Assembly: GCA_002682825.1 (NCBI GenBank)
Contig: NOKP01000003.1
Location: 372,001 to 436,000 of the forward strand
DNA: 64,000 nt
Origin: Neonectria sp. B-13
Taxonomy: Eukaryota > Ascomycota > Sordariomycetes > Hypocreales > Nectriaceae
Direction of reading: 5' to 3'
Shown here: positions 11,306-22,068 of the stretch, in pieces
Position numbering within the stretch: position 1 is the stretch's first letter
Layout of the letters: every line of letters begins with the position of its first letter
Program-made: the position numbers and the translations under genes
Notes under the pieces: model-generated
What the model was told of the DNA's origin: nothing
The model's input: only the letters and a program-made list of their open reading frames with translations
Databases searched by the model: none

Positions 11306-11735
11306 CTGCGTTGTTCAGTAACCAGTCGTTATACTATACAGAAAAAGCCATAGACACCCATGAATAGACAGTAAACAGCTTGTCCTACCGGCCGGTATTT
11401 GGGAGACGTGCTATCCATTGTGATGCGGTGACGCGGCCAAAGCAAAAGTGAATTTACTCCCTGATAACTGAAATCGCTTTCCAAGGAGTGATTTGGATTG
11501 ATGTGCAGAGAGTCTTCGTATTATCAATCAGCTCATACCAAGGAAACATGGAAATACTTGAGCCGGTTCCTGGGATATCCGAGGGTGTCGCCTTCCCCCT
11601 CTTTCCTCTCTCCTTTTATTCCTATTTCTTGGTGCACTGTCTCCTGCATTCTAAGGTAATTAAAAAACATTGTTCGTAAGTAAATCACTCAATGATAGGA
11701 TTCTTTGCATTCTTGTATTGCTCAAAGCTTTTCAA
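11306..11735. other. Convergent intergenic region
   Basis: A 430-bp gap between the 3' ends of the RidA and ammonia-lyase genes. Pyrimidine-rich around 11,590-11,640. No further gene seen. Confidence 0.4.
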
Positions 11736-13010
11736 TCAAGCTACTCTGTTTCGCTGTGCCTCAAAAACCTGCTCTGGCGACATCCCAACAAGCTCCTTGT
11801 ATATGGCAGAATCTGTGGCTCCTTCCAGTCCAAACAAAACAGCTTGACTGTTACTGTCCAAGCCCAACTTCTCACGGAGCGCGGGATCGTTAGCGGCTTG
11901 TAGCATGACGCCCATATTTGCCGCCGAACTTTCTCCACAAACCACAGGAACATCACCTCCCCGGCCACTTGCCAATTCCTTCATGCCCTCAACTGCCACC
12001 GAATCTGGAACCGCAACAAAGTCGCTGGTGAGCCAAGACAGAATCTTCCAGGCCGCAGGCGAGGGACCACGGCAAGCCAGACCAGCCATGAGGGTGCGAA
12101 GACTACCTTCAGATAGGCACATCTCTCCCTTCTTTGCACTTTGGAATAAGCAGTCTGCTTCCGTGGGCTCAACGACGACAAATCTCGGGGGTTCCAGTGC
12201 TTTGCCTCCTCGTGACTTTTGCAGTTCGGCGAGGCGAGTATAGAAACCCAGGAACACCGCTGCGGCAATGCTTCCAACGCCGCCGCATACAAAGACATGA
12301 GTGATATCCTCCACAGCGGGGACCATGCGAAGTGTTTCCTCAACGACGACCATGTAGGCATTCATGACGTTCTGGGGGATGCCGTTGTCAAAGTCACTCC
12401 AGGAGGTGCTGCTGACGAAATGCCACCCGTTCATTCGTGCGTCCTCCTTGGCTCTTTCAACGGAGGCTTCATATTCACCGTCGATACGGATGACGATGGC
12501 GCCGAAGTCTCTCATCATGTCGGCACGCCCAGTGCTCACATGGTTGTGAATGTAGTCGACGCAGCGACAACCAAAGATTTTGGCACCGTAGGCGAGTCCT
12601 CGGCCTTGATTCCCGTCCGTGGCGACACAGACTGTGACTCGCTGGGTGATATCCTTGTACTTTCCAGACCGCAGCTCCTTCGATGTAGGGTGGACACCGG
12701 TGTGAGTGAAGACTTCGTCGGCCAAGATCTTGTAGACGGCATATGGTGCGCCGAGCGCCTTGAACGATCCAAGAGATGTACCGAATCGCCTGCTTTCGTC
12801 TTTGAAGAAGAGTTTGCTGATGCCCATCCGGCTCGCCTGGTTGGGTAGAGATCGCAGGGGCTCCGGTTCGTACTCGGGCCATGTACCAATCTCTTGAACC
12901 GCATCAGCCCAGTTGGAGAGATTCTGGACGCAGATTGCTGCGGCAGATTCACCAGCCTTGTCGAGGCAGCTACTATTGTAATGGTGGGAATACTCCGTGG
13001 TGACGTGCAT
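11736..13010 (-). CDS. Diaminopropionate ammonia-lyase-like PLP enzyme
   Basis: Intronless, 424 residues. Fold type II PLP enzyme of the diaminopropionate ammonia-lyase group, which in characterised members converts 2,3-diaminopropionate to pyruvate and two ammonia via aminoacrylate. Motifs: FFKDESRRFGTSLGSFKALG, with the Schiff-base Lys at about residue 84; ATDGNQGRGLAYGAK, with the Asp after Thr expected in this family; VFVCGGVGSIAAAV; and VVEPTEADC. The segment FVSSTSWSDFDNGIPQ aligns with bacterial VVQDTAW-type sequence, where I recall a second catalytic Asp; here that position is Ser. Fungal members can act on other beta-substituted alanines, so the substrate is unproven. It is divergent from the aminotransferase at 14083 and convergent with RidA. 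Confidence 0.87.
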   Translation of the reverse strand: MHVTTEYSHHYNSSCLDKAGESAAAICVQNLSNWADAVQEIGTWPEYEPEPLRSLPNQASRMGISKLFFKDESRRFGTSLGSFKALGAPYAVYKILADEVFTHTGVHPTSKELRSGKYKDITQRVTVCVATDGNQGRGLAYGAKIFGCRCVDYIHNHVSTGRADMMRDFGAIVIRIDGEYEASVERAKEDARMNGWHFVSSTSWSDFDNGIPQNVMNAYMVVVEETLRMVPAVEDITHVFVCGGVGSIAAAVFLGFYTRLAELQKSRGGKALEPPRFVVVEPTEADCLFQSAKKGEMCLSEGSLRTLMAGLACRGPSPAAWKILSWLTSDFVAVPDSVAVEGMKELASGRGGDVPVVCGESSAANMGVMLQAANDPALREKLGLDSNSQAVLFGLEGATDSAIYKELVGMSPEQVFEAQRNRVA

Positions 13011-14082
13011 CTTGAATCAGGGTTGCTATACAGATAGCCTCTTGTGAAGTTGCTGATCAAGTTAGAATAATTGTCAGGTTTAAGATTTGAGGACGTTGGT
13101 GACGAGCTTTCATATACCCTAGCTGCTCTTGCGTTCTTGTAGCTATATCACGGTGCCTAACCTGATGTGAATGGTAAGTAAACCATCGACGGTGAAATTC
13201 GCCGTACCGATGTCCCATCTACCGACAACGGAGGAATCTCATTGTCGCCGGAGATAACGAAAGAGGATCCCGGCCGAAATCGACGAGTCTTGATTCTTCG
13301 GAGGGAGTCTACTGTGGATCCCCAAGCAGAAATCCGCTTCCAGTTTCGGAAGTTTTCTCCTCTGAGCGATGACTTGATTGGTTGGCGGTGCCATGCTTTT
13401 CCCCCGGTATCCACTACCGGCATCCCGAAATCCTGCCGGGATGAAGATATCCAAAGGAGTCATGATTTGATGGCGAAGCAGGGCTTAGTCTACTCTTGAT
13501 TCGGCTAGTAGACTCACGAGTTTAAGAAGGGCGGCATGCGATTGACTGACAGCGACTCGCATCACCATCAGCGTCCTCCTCTCTTTTCCCCTTTCCCTCT
13601 GTAGACCGAAGGCGCCATCAGCAGCCGAGTCGTACGTTGTGCCTCAGCACCCAAAGCTTATCGCACTACAATGGTTAACTTGACTCGTCGTTTTGACTAC
13701 ACCTAGGCTAAGCCATACTCCGAAGAAGCTAGGTCACTGCGCTCCACTGCTAGTCAACTACCAAAAGAAGTTCCCAGAAGTCAGTGCCATTGTAATGGCG
13801 ACGTAGAGGCCGATGTCGGCAGTTATGTCTAACGCGTCGGCTAGGAACGGGTATTTGAGGATATCTGAATCGCACTGTTAAACTTTCGCCGAAAGGCGAG
13901 GTATGAAACCTACCTTTTCGAAGTTATAAAGCTTCCTGATTGTTAGCCTACTTCAGCAAATCCTGGCATCCAGCGAACCCCTGCTCCCAGTGGACCATTT
14001 CACGTTTTAAACACAATCTTGCTGGGATCTTTTTGACGAGCTGCGCCCCAACAATCAACAATACAGCGTTCAACCACGATCT
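13011..14082. promoter_or_regulatory. Divergent promoter of ammonia-lyase and BCAT-type genes
   Basis: A 1.07-kb gap between two divergent starts. CGG/CCG triplets are frequent at 13,185-13,280. No conserved reading frame and no clear TATA box seen. Confidence 0.35.
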
Positions 14083-15314
14083 ATGTCCTCGCCAGGCAAA
14101 ATGAAACAGACCAGCGGAGAGCGGCCTTTGGTGGCTCGTGAGTTGTCTTACAGCCTCACGACCACACCACAACCCGTTCCAGACGAGGCTGAAGTGCTTT
14201 CATCTGATCACAGTATATGTACGGATCACATGATTTCCGCGACATGGAAGCACGGCGTCGGCTGGTCTAAGCCTGAGCTAAAGCCTTACGGTCCGCTCAG
14301 CCTTCTGCCAACTGCGTCTTGTCTGCATTATGCCACTGAGTGCTTTGAAGGCCTCAAGGCTTACCGCGGACGCGATGGCAAACTGCGTGTCTTTCGTATC
14401 GACCGCAATGCTGCTCGGCTGAGGACCTCAGCTATCCGGATTTCGCTTCCTGGATTTGAGCCTGAGGAGGTCAAGAAACTCATTCTGGCTCTTCTGTCTG
14501 TTGACGCAGATCGTTGGCTTCCGAAGTCACAGGCTGGCGGCTTCCTCTATGTTCGTCCCACCATCATTGGCACTTCAGCCCAGCTTGGTGTTCAAGCTCC
14601 AAAAGAGGCAATGTTGTTTATCGTCTTGGCCTTCATGCCCCGACTTGATACGCCTCCTGGAGGTTTACGCCTGTATTCATCCCCAGAGAATGCTGTGCGA
14701 GCCTGGGCCGGCGGCTTTGGGTATGCGAAAATTGGGGCGAATTATGGACCGTCGGTCATGATTCTCCAGCAAGCCACTGCGCAAGGGTATCATCAGGTAC
14801 TTTGGCTCTATGGCCAAGAGGGTGAGTGTACTGAAGCTGGAGGTTGCAACTTCTTTGTTGTTTGGGTACGCAAGGACGGAAAGAAGGAGTTGATCACGGC
14901 GCCTCTAGACGACAAGACAATCTTGGATGGCATTACGAGACGAAGCTGCCTTGATTTGGCGAAAGAGAGACTAGGAGAGGAGGTTGAAGTCACAGAGCGC
15001 AAGTTTGCCATTACGGAATTAATGGAGGCCGCAAATGAGGGCCGCCTACTGGAGTCATTTGCCGCCGGTACTGCTGTGAGTGTTGTTCCGACCCCACACG
15101 ATATTTTTAACATAGGACTAACAAGACGCAGTACTTCATCTCAGCGGTATCTAAAATCCACCACAGGGGCAAAGATATTGACGTCCCGATGGGTAAGGAT
15201 GGCAAGGGCGGGATGATTACCACTAAGATTAAGGACTGGCTAAGCGGTATCATGTATGGAGAGTGTGAGCACGAGTGGGCTACTGTTGTCCCCAGTGCTC
15301 CCACAAAAGCCTAA
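14083..15314 (+). CDS. Branched-chain-type amino acid aminotransferase (fold class IV)
   Basis: 391 residues in two exons (14083-15075, 15132-15314). The intron joins LLESFAAGTA to YFISAVSKIHHRGKDI, a conserved BCAT substrate-loop region. Features: LHYATECFEGLKAYRG, the FRID.NAARL Arg motif, RPTIIGTSAQLGV, FGYAKIGANYGPS with the PLP Lys, and TEAGGCNFFVV before the phosphate-binding region. It transfers amino groups between branched or related hydrophobic amino acids and 2-oxoglutarate. There is no obvious mitochondrial presequence, so a cytosolic isoform is likely. Fungi keep several BCAT paralogues and some serve secondary metabolism, so the true substrate could be a non-standard amino acid. 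Confidence 0.92.
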
Positions 15315-16156
15315 GGGCTTGAAAGAGTGTTTTAGGAAGGAATCTGGCCCGCGTTTCCAATCTATTCGCTGAAATTAGGATACCGTCTTCCAGAGAACTA
15401 CAATCAAAATTTAATTCTGTGTTGAGACATTGAATGCGCTATTGCTGCCGCCATGGGTCGGATCGAGCCTCACTTCGGCAAGAAGATTTGTGAACTGTGG
15501 CATGGAACCACGACAGTGTCACTGCCGAGGGAACGATTGTAAGAAAAACATTTTACAGTCAAGGTTTCAGTTACAGAAGGCTTTTTCGACAAATTGTCCA
15601 AACGCGGTGGCCGGAGAACGAGGATCACACCGTGCGTAGGTCGGTTAATTTCTACGCGGTCGAATACTAGAACTACCGATCCATGGGAGGGCAAGTCCAG
15701 AGCAGGTTTGGCATAAGACTTTTGCCTAGTCGTTTCCAAAGACAAGGTCTTGACTGGAGGCTTTACAGTGATGACCGATCACATACGCTGCCTTTGCCGG
15801 TGTAAACGGCTCCTGAGTCGAATCTGTGCCAGCGATGGTTTAAGCAATAGACATTAAATTACCAAACGCCGACTTCAGCTGGTATTTCATCCAGAAAACG
15901 ATACATGTGGAGTACTACCTGAATGTCTGTACCACGTGAAAAAAAAACGTCTATCGGGTACTGTAAGTGACGATGGCACGCAATTTGGTAGTCAGAGCCG
16001 GAGCATAAAATCCGACATCTCAGCTGGCTCAAAACTTACCTAAGCAGAACCATTTGAACTTAAATACGTCTTTGCAGAACCAATTTTGTCTCGACTTATT
16101 TCTCCACCACTCTGCCTACCAATTCTCCGGTCCTCCCTTCTGCCCGACTTTTCAAG
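15315..16156. other. Intergenic region with no recognisable gene
   Basis: 842 bp between the aminotransferase stop and the SGNH hydrolase start. Open frames on both strands are short and without motif. An A-run lies at about 15,940. It presumably contains the hydrolase promoter. Confidence 0.4.
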
Positions 16157-17089
16157 ATGGCGCCTCGACGCGTAATACCATTCATCCCCCCTTTGCAGCA
16201 GCGGGCATTGCTTGGTGGCTCTGGTCGAAGTATTCTGTCCTCGGTTCCTACTGCCTACTTGAAAGTGCTTTCCCACTTCTCGACTCACAACGAAAGTGCG
16301 TTTCAATCCCCAAGAGCCAGCATGATTTGTGTTTCAAAAGATGAAAAGATCTTCAATGATATTCTTCATCGCTGCAAATCATGGGTCTAGAACCACCTTG
16401 TATTCTTTTACACAGTTCAAGTTTACTAACAAGGACATCTCGTAGGTCACTCCTCTCAAGTAAGGATCAAGACGCCTTTGCGCCTTATGCCGCTAGGTGG
16501 CTCTCTCACGTACGGTATGGGATCTTCAGATGGCAACGGGTATCGAAAGGCGCTTCTGGATATGCTTCTATCTAACGGCTACCGAGTCTCGTTTGTTGGG
16601 TCCCGCATGTCAGGCACCATGAATAACAACGACAATGAGGGATGGCGTGGCTATAGGCTAGATCAGATCGAGACCAAGGCCCGAAGATCCGTCGCTACTT
16701 CATTGCCTAATGTCTTTACAATCAACGCTGGATCCAACGACTGTATCCAGAATTATCAACTCGAAGACTTTAGCAAGCGGATGAGTAACATGCTGGAATA
16801 TCTGTGGCAAAATTCTCCCTCTTCGACAGTCATTCTCTCGACGTTACTCGTAAACGCTGATAAGGAGGTCAACTTGCGAGTTCTCTTTATCAATGACCAG
16901 ATTCGGGGGTTGGTTAAGTTGAAGGCAGCTGCGCAACATAGAATTGTCCTTGCGGATATGCATAGCTCTAATGGACCTCAAGTTGGCGATCTCGTTGACG
17001 GTACGCACCCTGGCGATGTAGGGTACAAGAAGATGGCTAGCATCTGGCTTACTGGTATTCATACAGCCAACCTTCGGGGGTTTATTTAG
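16157..17089 (+). CDS. SGNH/GDSL-type hydrolase (CE3-like esterase)
   Basis: 260 residues in two exons (16157-16295 and 16446-17089). The splice uses GTGCGT and a TACTAAC-type branch site followed by TAG at 16445, and keeps phase. Block I is RLMPLGGSLTYGMGSS, with the nucleophile Ser after GG where the family usually has GD or GA. The GNGYR motif follows. Block III is NAGSNDC, with the oxyanion Asn. Block V is DLVDGTHPG, with the catalytic Asp and His. Related fungal proteins are carbohydrate or acetylxylan esterases. I see no convincing signal peptide in the modelled N-terminus, so either the first exon is wrong or the protein is intracellular or membrane-anchored. Confidence 0.8.
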
Positions 17090-17289
17090 AGAATGCACAA
17101 CTACATGATTGGTATCTTCACTTAATCTCGAGATTTATTAGGATGGGTTGTGCGCAAACAGTATCAGTCGGATTTGCATCATGGGCCGAGAGTTCAAAAT
17201 GATTTATCTTGAGCGTGTACTGCACAGGCAATAGTGATCTATTTGGGGCAGATCATTATTGAACGGCTTCATTGCAAAGCCTCCGCTTA

Positions 17290-18040
17290 CAACACTCTTC
17301 TTAGTGTTGCTTTTGACGTTACTCGCCGTGAGAGATGCAGTGCTGGAGATGAGGGTGGAGCAACACGCCGACAGCCAAGTAGCAGCAACAATACCCCGTG
17401 CGCTATCTCCAACTGAAAGGGCAACCAAAATAACTAAACCAATATCTGACGCACATGAGAGCCCATAGCTGTATAAACCCGGGTGCCAGGAAAATATCTG
17501 GGAGCAAGCGCTGAAATCCGAACAGTGATTTAGTTGATAGGAGACCGACAAGCATGGACTGATACTTCCAATAACCGAACCCGTTGATCACAAGGACCGA
17601 AAACTAGCGAGGTGGGTAAAATATATTGTTCCAAAGAAGAGATACAAAGAACCTTGAGGATAGGGGTAGTAAGGGTAATATAGAAGGCCATGTCTACATA
17701 GCCTACCGCGTACATAATTAATGCGCCGACAACCTGGCTGATTTCGTTCATGGAAACCTATGTAGCAACGAGCATTGGGTGCTCGCGTCGCTTGCACTCA
17801 TTCGAGGTGGTGATGATGAAATCAGGAGACACACAAGCTTCTGCAAATCCAAGAAAAAAGCGAGCCGCTACGATGCCTTGGAGGTCAGTTCTGGGTTGCA
17901 CCTATTGCCATCTCAACTCCCACCAGATAACAATAGTTATCCCAACAAAGGTTGCAAGACGGAAAGGGCTCAGTATGAAGGCTGCAGGGTATTCGGAGCA
18001 GAGTTGACCAAAGTAGAAGAGACAGAAAGAATCAACTTCG
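17290..18040 (-). pseudogene. Degraded ACS-family (Dal5/Tna1-like) MFS transporter
   Basis: Minus-strand frames give consecutive matches to anion:cation symporter transporters, broken by stops and frameshifts. From the N-terminal side: YFGQLCSEYPAAF, FRLATFVGITIVIWWEL, then a TAG; LQGIVAARFFLGFAEACVS, FIITTSNECKRREHPM, then a TAG where a Trp or Tyr is expected; ISQVVGALIMYAVGY; later INGFGYWKYQSMLVG; and finally SNVKSNTKKS, which corresponds to the SNVAGHTKK-type segment. N- and C-terminal ends are not found. It is a dead gene inside the metabolic gene group, next to the SGNH hydrolase. Family substrates include allantoate, nicotinate and similar anions. Confidence 0.78.
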
Positions 18041-18719
18041 GGGATCGCTACAGGCTAGATGAATACCGGGACAGCGTTTTAAATTGAAATAAGGACACCG
18101 AAGCGAGTAGAAGCATTATTACCAGTTGAGTTTGCGTACCAGCCATTGAAATTGTGTCAGAATCATGTCTTTTGTAAATCAGAAGTTGGTCTAAGTCGTC
18201 AAGCACAGCAGATATAGGAGGAATTGCACAGGTAGAAAATGAAGAAGATATCATTGCTTTTGGGTCTAGCCATCCTCCTCTGGCCTCTCTCTACCCCGTG
18301 GGGAAGTCTGCGGCATTCCCTCACCTTGGCATGGAGTATCCATCCAGCGACCACAAGGTACCATGTAACAAATTACTTCCCAAACTGGATCAAGAGTTAC
18401 CAGTCGAGTGGCGTTGAAAGCAAGTTCCAACCACGCAATATGCTCATGGAGTTGTCACACGGTACTCGCAATGGAAAGCCTATAAGATGTTCTCAACTTG
18501 CTTGACCGAGACCCGGCATGGATTAGGTCAAATCAGTATCATTTTGGGAAAATCTCCGACTAGGAGCTCACGAAACGCCAAATGCTTGACCATGTCTAGA
18601 TTCTTTGAATCATCATCCACGAACATGGCGTTGTACAAGTTTTACCCGTGCCATGGAACCGCCACAAAGTTATAGATGCTTTAAGACTTTGATTTGTACA
18701 GATGCGTCAAGTTCATCAA
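18041..18719. other. Region between transporter relic and aminotransferase
   Basis: May contain the degraded N-terminus of the transporter relic, but I cannot align anything upstream of 18040 with confidence. A plus-strand frame at 18239-18505 begins with a hydrophobic stretch but has no recognisable domain. Confidence 0.35.
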
Positions 18720-20077
18720 CTATTGAATTGTTCGGACTGTTTGATCTAGTGCCTTCGCAAACTGATCGATATTGAGTTCATTCAATCCCGCCACAGACAG
18801 TCGGGACGTTTCAACCATGTAGATGTGAAATTGTTCTGTTGTTCTCGGTCAGTTCGCATCAAATCCATGGGTTTACAGAAAACCTGTCATTCTCGATTTT
18901 ACTTACCTTCGAGATGGTGAATCTGGGGCTTGGTAATGCCAAGGTATGCAAACATGCCAGACTGGCTGATTATATGAGACCAGTCCCCAGGTGTCTGAAG
19001 GCGCAAAAGCTCCTCGTAGAGCCGCTGGCGCATGACGCGAATGCGACTAGACATGACAATCAAGTCCTTTTCCCACTGTTGCTTGATCGACGGCGTCCCT
19101 AGAACTGCAGCAGCTACTCGAGCCCCGTACGCTGGAGGTGCAGTTATAGTTGACCGCTGCACGTTTACCAAAACGGACTTGGCGACCCGAGCCGCGGAAG
19201 ATGACGAGAGCGCACAAGTCACGACGCCAATACGCTCCCCATAAAGTCCCATGTTCTTAGACATTGAGAGACACACAGCGAGTTCGACCCGAAGGTGCTC
19301 TAGGAAGTAGCGGATAGGCCAGGCATCTTCGTGAAAAGAACCCGAGTTGAACCCCAGGTATGCGGAATCGAAGATTGAAAATAGTTCCCTCTCTACTATT
19401 ATAGAGCCGATGGTCTTCCACTGATCCCTTGTTGGATCACAACCAGTCGGGTTGTGAGCACACGTGTGGAGGATGATTGCGGAACCCGGCTTCGTGGTTT
19501 TAAGCGTTTGTATATACGTGTCAAAGTCGAACGCTCCGTCCTTGTAGAAAGGGATCTTCTCGACTTCGAAGCCGATAGTAGTGAACATTAGGTGGTGGTT
19601 GATCCATGTTGGATCCGATACGTAAATGGTTCTAGGAGCGTTACTGATTTTCCTCAACGTGAGCCCGATGAGAAGAAGAGCGCCTGTTCCAGAAAGAGAC
19701 TGGCATGACGCGACCTGGTCCGGGGCGGGAGCTGTCAGCATAACCGGCCTACTAACACCCCTGGGAGATTGCCCTACCCTATCTTCAGCTAGCACTTGGG
19801 TGCCTTCGAAGAGGAGTTTTGTTGCTTCGTCCAAAAACGGCTTGAAGCCAGCAATCGGCAAGTACTCGTGATTAAAGTCGCCGAGGCTGGCCTTGGCCAT
19901 TCTTACCGACGGGAGTACCCATGGCTGTCCGGTCTCGTCGCGATAGGTACCCTGGCCCAGGTTGATCTTGCTCAGGTCCGGGTCAGCGAGATAACGTCTT
20001 GTCAGATCGAACTGAACATCGGCGGGGATAAAATCAGCAGGCTTGAAAGCCGAAGTGGACGGCAACTCTGAAGACAT
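18720..20077 (-). CDS. Aspartate aminotransferase-type class I aminotransferase
   Basis: 428 residues in two exons (20077-18907, 18835-18720). The intron at 18836-18906 links HHLE to EQFHIYMVETSRLSVAGLN, the conserved AAT C-terminus. The start chosen is the ATG at 20077 (MSSELPSTSAFK); the frame is open further upstream but without ATG. Motifs: KINLGQGTYRDETGQPWVL, SLSGTGAL, DPTWINHHLMF, HTCAHNPTGCDPT, FDSAYLGF, SMSKNMGLYGERIGV (the PLP Lys is the K of SMSKN). It interconverts aspartate or an analogue plus 2-oxoglutarate with oxaloacetate plus glutamate. No presequence, so it is probably cytosolic. GTGAL where many AATs have GTGAL/GTGSL is normal. A Gcn4/CpcA-like site lies 563 bp upstream. 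Confidence 0.92.
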
Positions 20078-20997
20078 GGCCAAGATAGAGAGCGAACGCG
20101 CTATTAGTTTAGAGGTCCAGGTGCGGGCGCGACCAAGATGAGGGGGCGATATTTCCAATTTATACTTGGTAATGGTGTTCTTCCTTCAAGTAGACGTCGG
20201 CAGTGGTCCCATTATTCACCGTCGCGGTGTTTATCGGTGTTATCGGCAAGCTGGCTACAAGCCATCTCTCCGTGGTTGTAAGTTTCACGCTGTAGGCTCC
20301 AGCGCCCGGCAGTCATTGGGTTAATCGTACCCAGCTGGGCATGGCGGCCGAGTCTGAGAACCGAGGAGCAGAACTACCATTGGGACGAGAACTCAGGCCG
20401 AGTCCTGATGAACGGGAGGTCCGTTTGGTGCACAAGCTGCCTTCAGGTGGATCATGTGGGTTTCCATCCAGCAATCACGGCGTGGCAACATCTGGCCGAA
20501 GACCTGAGGATCATGTCGTTTAGGGATGGGGCTGGGAATCCTTGCTAGTGTCCCAATCCTTTGGAACGGCGCTCACTCTTTGCATGTTGTTGTTTCCCAC
20601 TCCGCTTGCGGGGGTGATTTGACACATTCACCAGCTGAGTGACTCAGATGGGCCAAGCTGATAGATACAGATCCCGAAATACAGCTGGGGTTGGGGAACA
20701 GGTGGGGGACGGCAAACTTGCACGTGGCCCGATGCTCGCCATCGAGTAGACTACAGTTGTTCCCCGCAATTCCAGTGGCGACAGCCCCTGACGTCGGGTC
20801 GTGCAGTGAGGGCGTGCCTCAGGATCTACAGCTACCCTTCCATCAATTACCTGTTACAAGCACTACGTTTCCTGACATGTATCAAGACTGCATTACCGAA
20901 ACCTTAAGCAACGAATCACTCAGTTTACAGCTCTTGTGAAAACAATATGTATTGAACTATGATAACAGTCTGAAAACCTTAGCTCACATTGGCGTTT
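20078..20997. other. Upstream region of the aminotransferase; 3' side of the alcohol dehydrogenase
   Basis: 920 bp without a recognisable gene. It carries the TGACTCA site at 20640-20646, annotated separately. Confidence 0.4.
20640..20646. promoter_or_regulatory. TGACTCA, candidate CpcA/Gcn4 site
   Basis: Exact TGACTCA, the core of the general amino acid control element bound by Gcn4/CpcA bZIP factors. It lies 563 bp upstream of the aminotransferase start. The sequence also occurs by chance every several kb, so function is inference. Confidence 0.35.
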
Positions 20998-22068
20998 CTA
21001 ATGGATCAGGACCAATCTTCCTGTAACCTTGCCCGCATGAAGCTGCTGAAGTGCATCGTTCGCTTGATCCCATGGAACCTCGGTGATTGGAATTGGGCTC
21101 AACTTCCCGCTCTGGGCAATCTCAGCAACATCGCGAAGGTGCTGAGGCGTTCCGGTAATGTTTCCAATAAGTGATTTGGCGCCGAAGGTGAAAGGAACCA
21201 GCGACAGACTCATCTCCCCTCCCATGATCCCTACCGCGATCACTTTACCACCCTTTCCAATGGAAGCCATCGCGAATTCCGCTGTTTGCTTGCTGCAGAC
21301 AAAGTCGATAGCCCCGGCCAGAGGCCCTCCGGCAGCCTGAATAGCTTCCTTGACAGGGTCTTCAGCCCTGCTATCCACAACCGCGGTCGTGCCAGCGTCG
21401 AGGGCTGCCTGACGTTTTTCAGCCGAGATATCGGCCGTAACAATGTTCTTGTGGCCCAGAGCCTGGAGCATCGCTATACAAGCTAAGCCAAGTCCACCTG
21501 CACCAATCAACAAGATCGGTTCTTCTGGCCTCAAGGGCTGCAGCTTTTGGATCGAGCTCAAGACAGTGAGCCCAGAGCAGCCGAAGGTACAGGCGATGGA
21601 AGGATCCACGTTGCCGTAATCGACCAGATATCGAGCGTGAGGCACAGTGATGTACTGGGCGAATCCGCCGTTGGCGAAGATGCCCCGGATGTTCTGGGCC
21701 ATGCAGAGATTGTCGTCCCCATCTTTGCAACGGCCACATTTCTGGCAGCCAACCCATGGGTAGACTGTTCTGCTAGAGCCAATAGATACCGTCGTGGGAT
21801 CCGCATCGGGCCCGTGTTTTACCACAGTACCAAGGATCTCATGGCCTGGGGCTCGGGGCAACGTGGCACCTCGGTCCTTGACGTACATGCGCTTTCCACC
21901 ACCCAAATCGTAGAAGCCTTCCCAGAAGTGCAAATCGGAATGGCACACTCCACAGTGAGTGACCTTTATCAAGACCTCGGTCCCAGTGGGCTCCGGAATA
22001 GGGATCTCGATCTTCTGAAGGGGCTTGCCATGCTCAACGACGGCCCAAGCGTGTTGTGTTGCTGCCAT
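20998..22068 (-). CDS. Zinc-dependent medium-chain alcohol dehydrogenase
   Basis: Intronless, 356 residues from the ATG at 22068 (MAATQHAWAVVEHGKPL); codons further upstream in frame lack ATG. N-terminal GroES-like domain: GVCHSDLHFWEGFY, with catalytic Cys and the following His-Asp; PRAPGHEILG; and the structural zinc lobe CQKCGRCKDGDDNLC. Rossmann domain: LLIGAGGLGLACIAM. It oxidises an alcohol or reduces an aldehyde/ketone with NAD(P). The sequence NLCMAQNIRGIFANGGFAQY resembles fungal aldehyde/alcohol dehydrogenases of broad range. It is divergent from the aldehyde dehydrogenase across a 574-bp promoter, consistent with an alcohol to aldehyde to acid sequence. Confidence 0.93.
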   Translation of the reverse strand: MAATQHAWAVVEHGKPLQKIEIPIPEPTGTEVLIKVTHCGVCHSDLHFWEGFYDLGGGKRMYVKDRGATLPRAPGHEILGTVVKHGPDADPTTVSIGSSRTVYPWVGCQKCGRCKDGDDNLCMAQNIRGIFANGGFAQYITVPHARYLVDYGNVDPSIACTFGCSGLTVLSSIQKLQPLRPEEPILLIGAGGLGLACIAMLQALGHKNIVTADISAEKRQAALDAGTTAVVDSRAEDPVKEAIQAAGGPLAGAIDFVCSKQTAEFAMASIGKGGKVIAVGIMGGEMSLSLVPFTFGAKSLIGNITGTPQHLRDVAEIAQSGKLSPIPITEVPWDQANDALQQLHAGKVTGRLVLIH

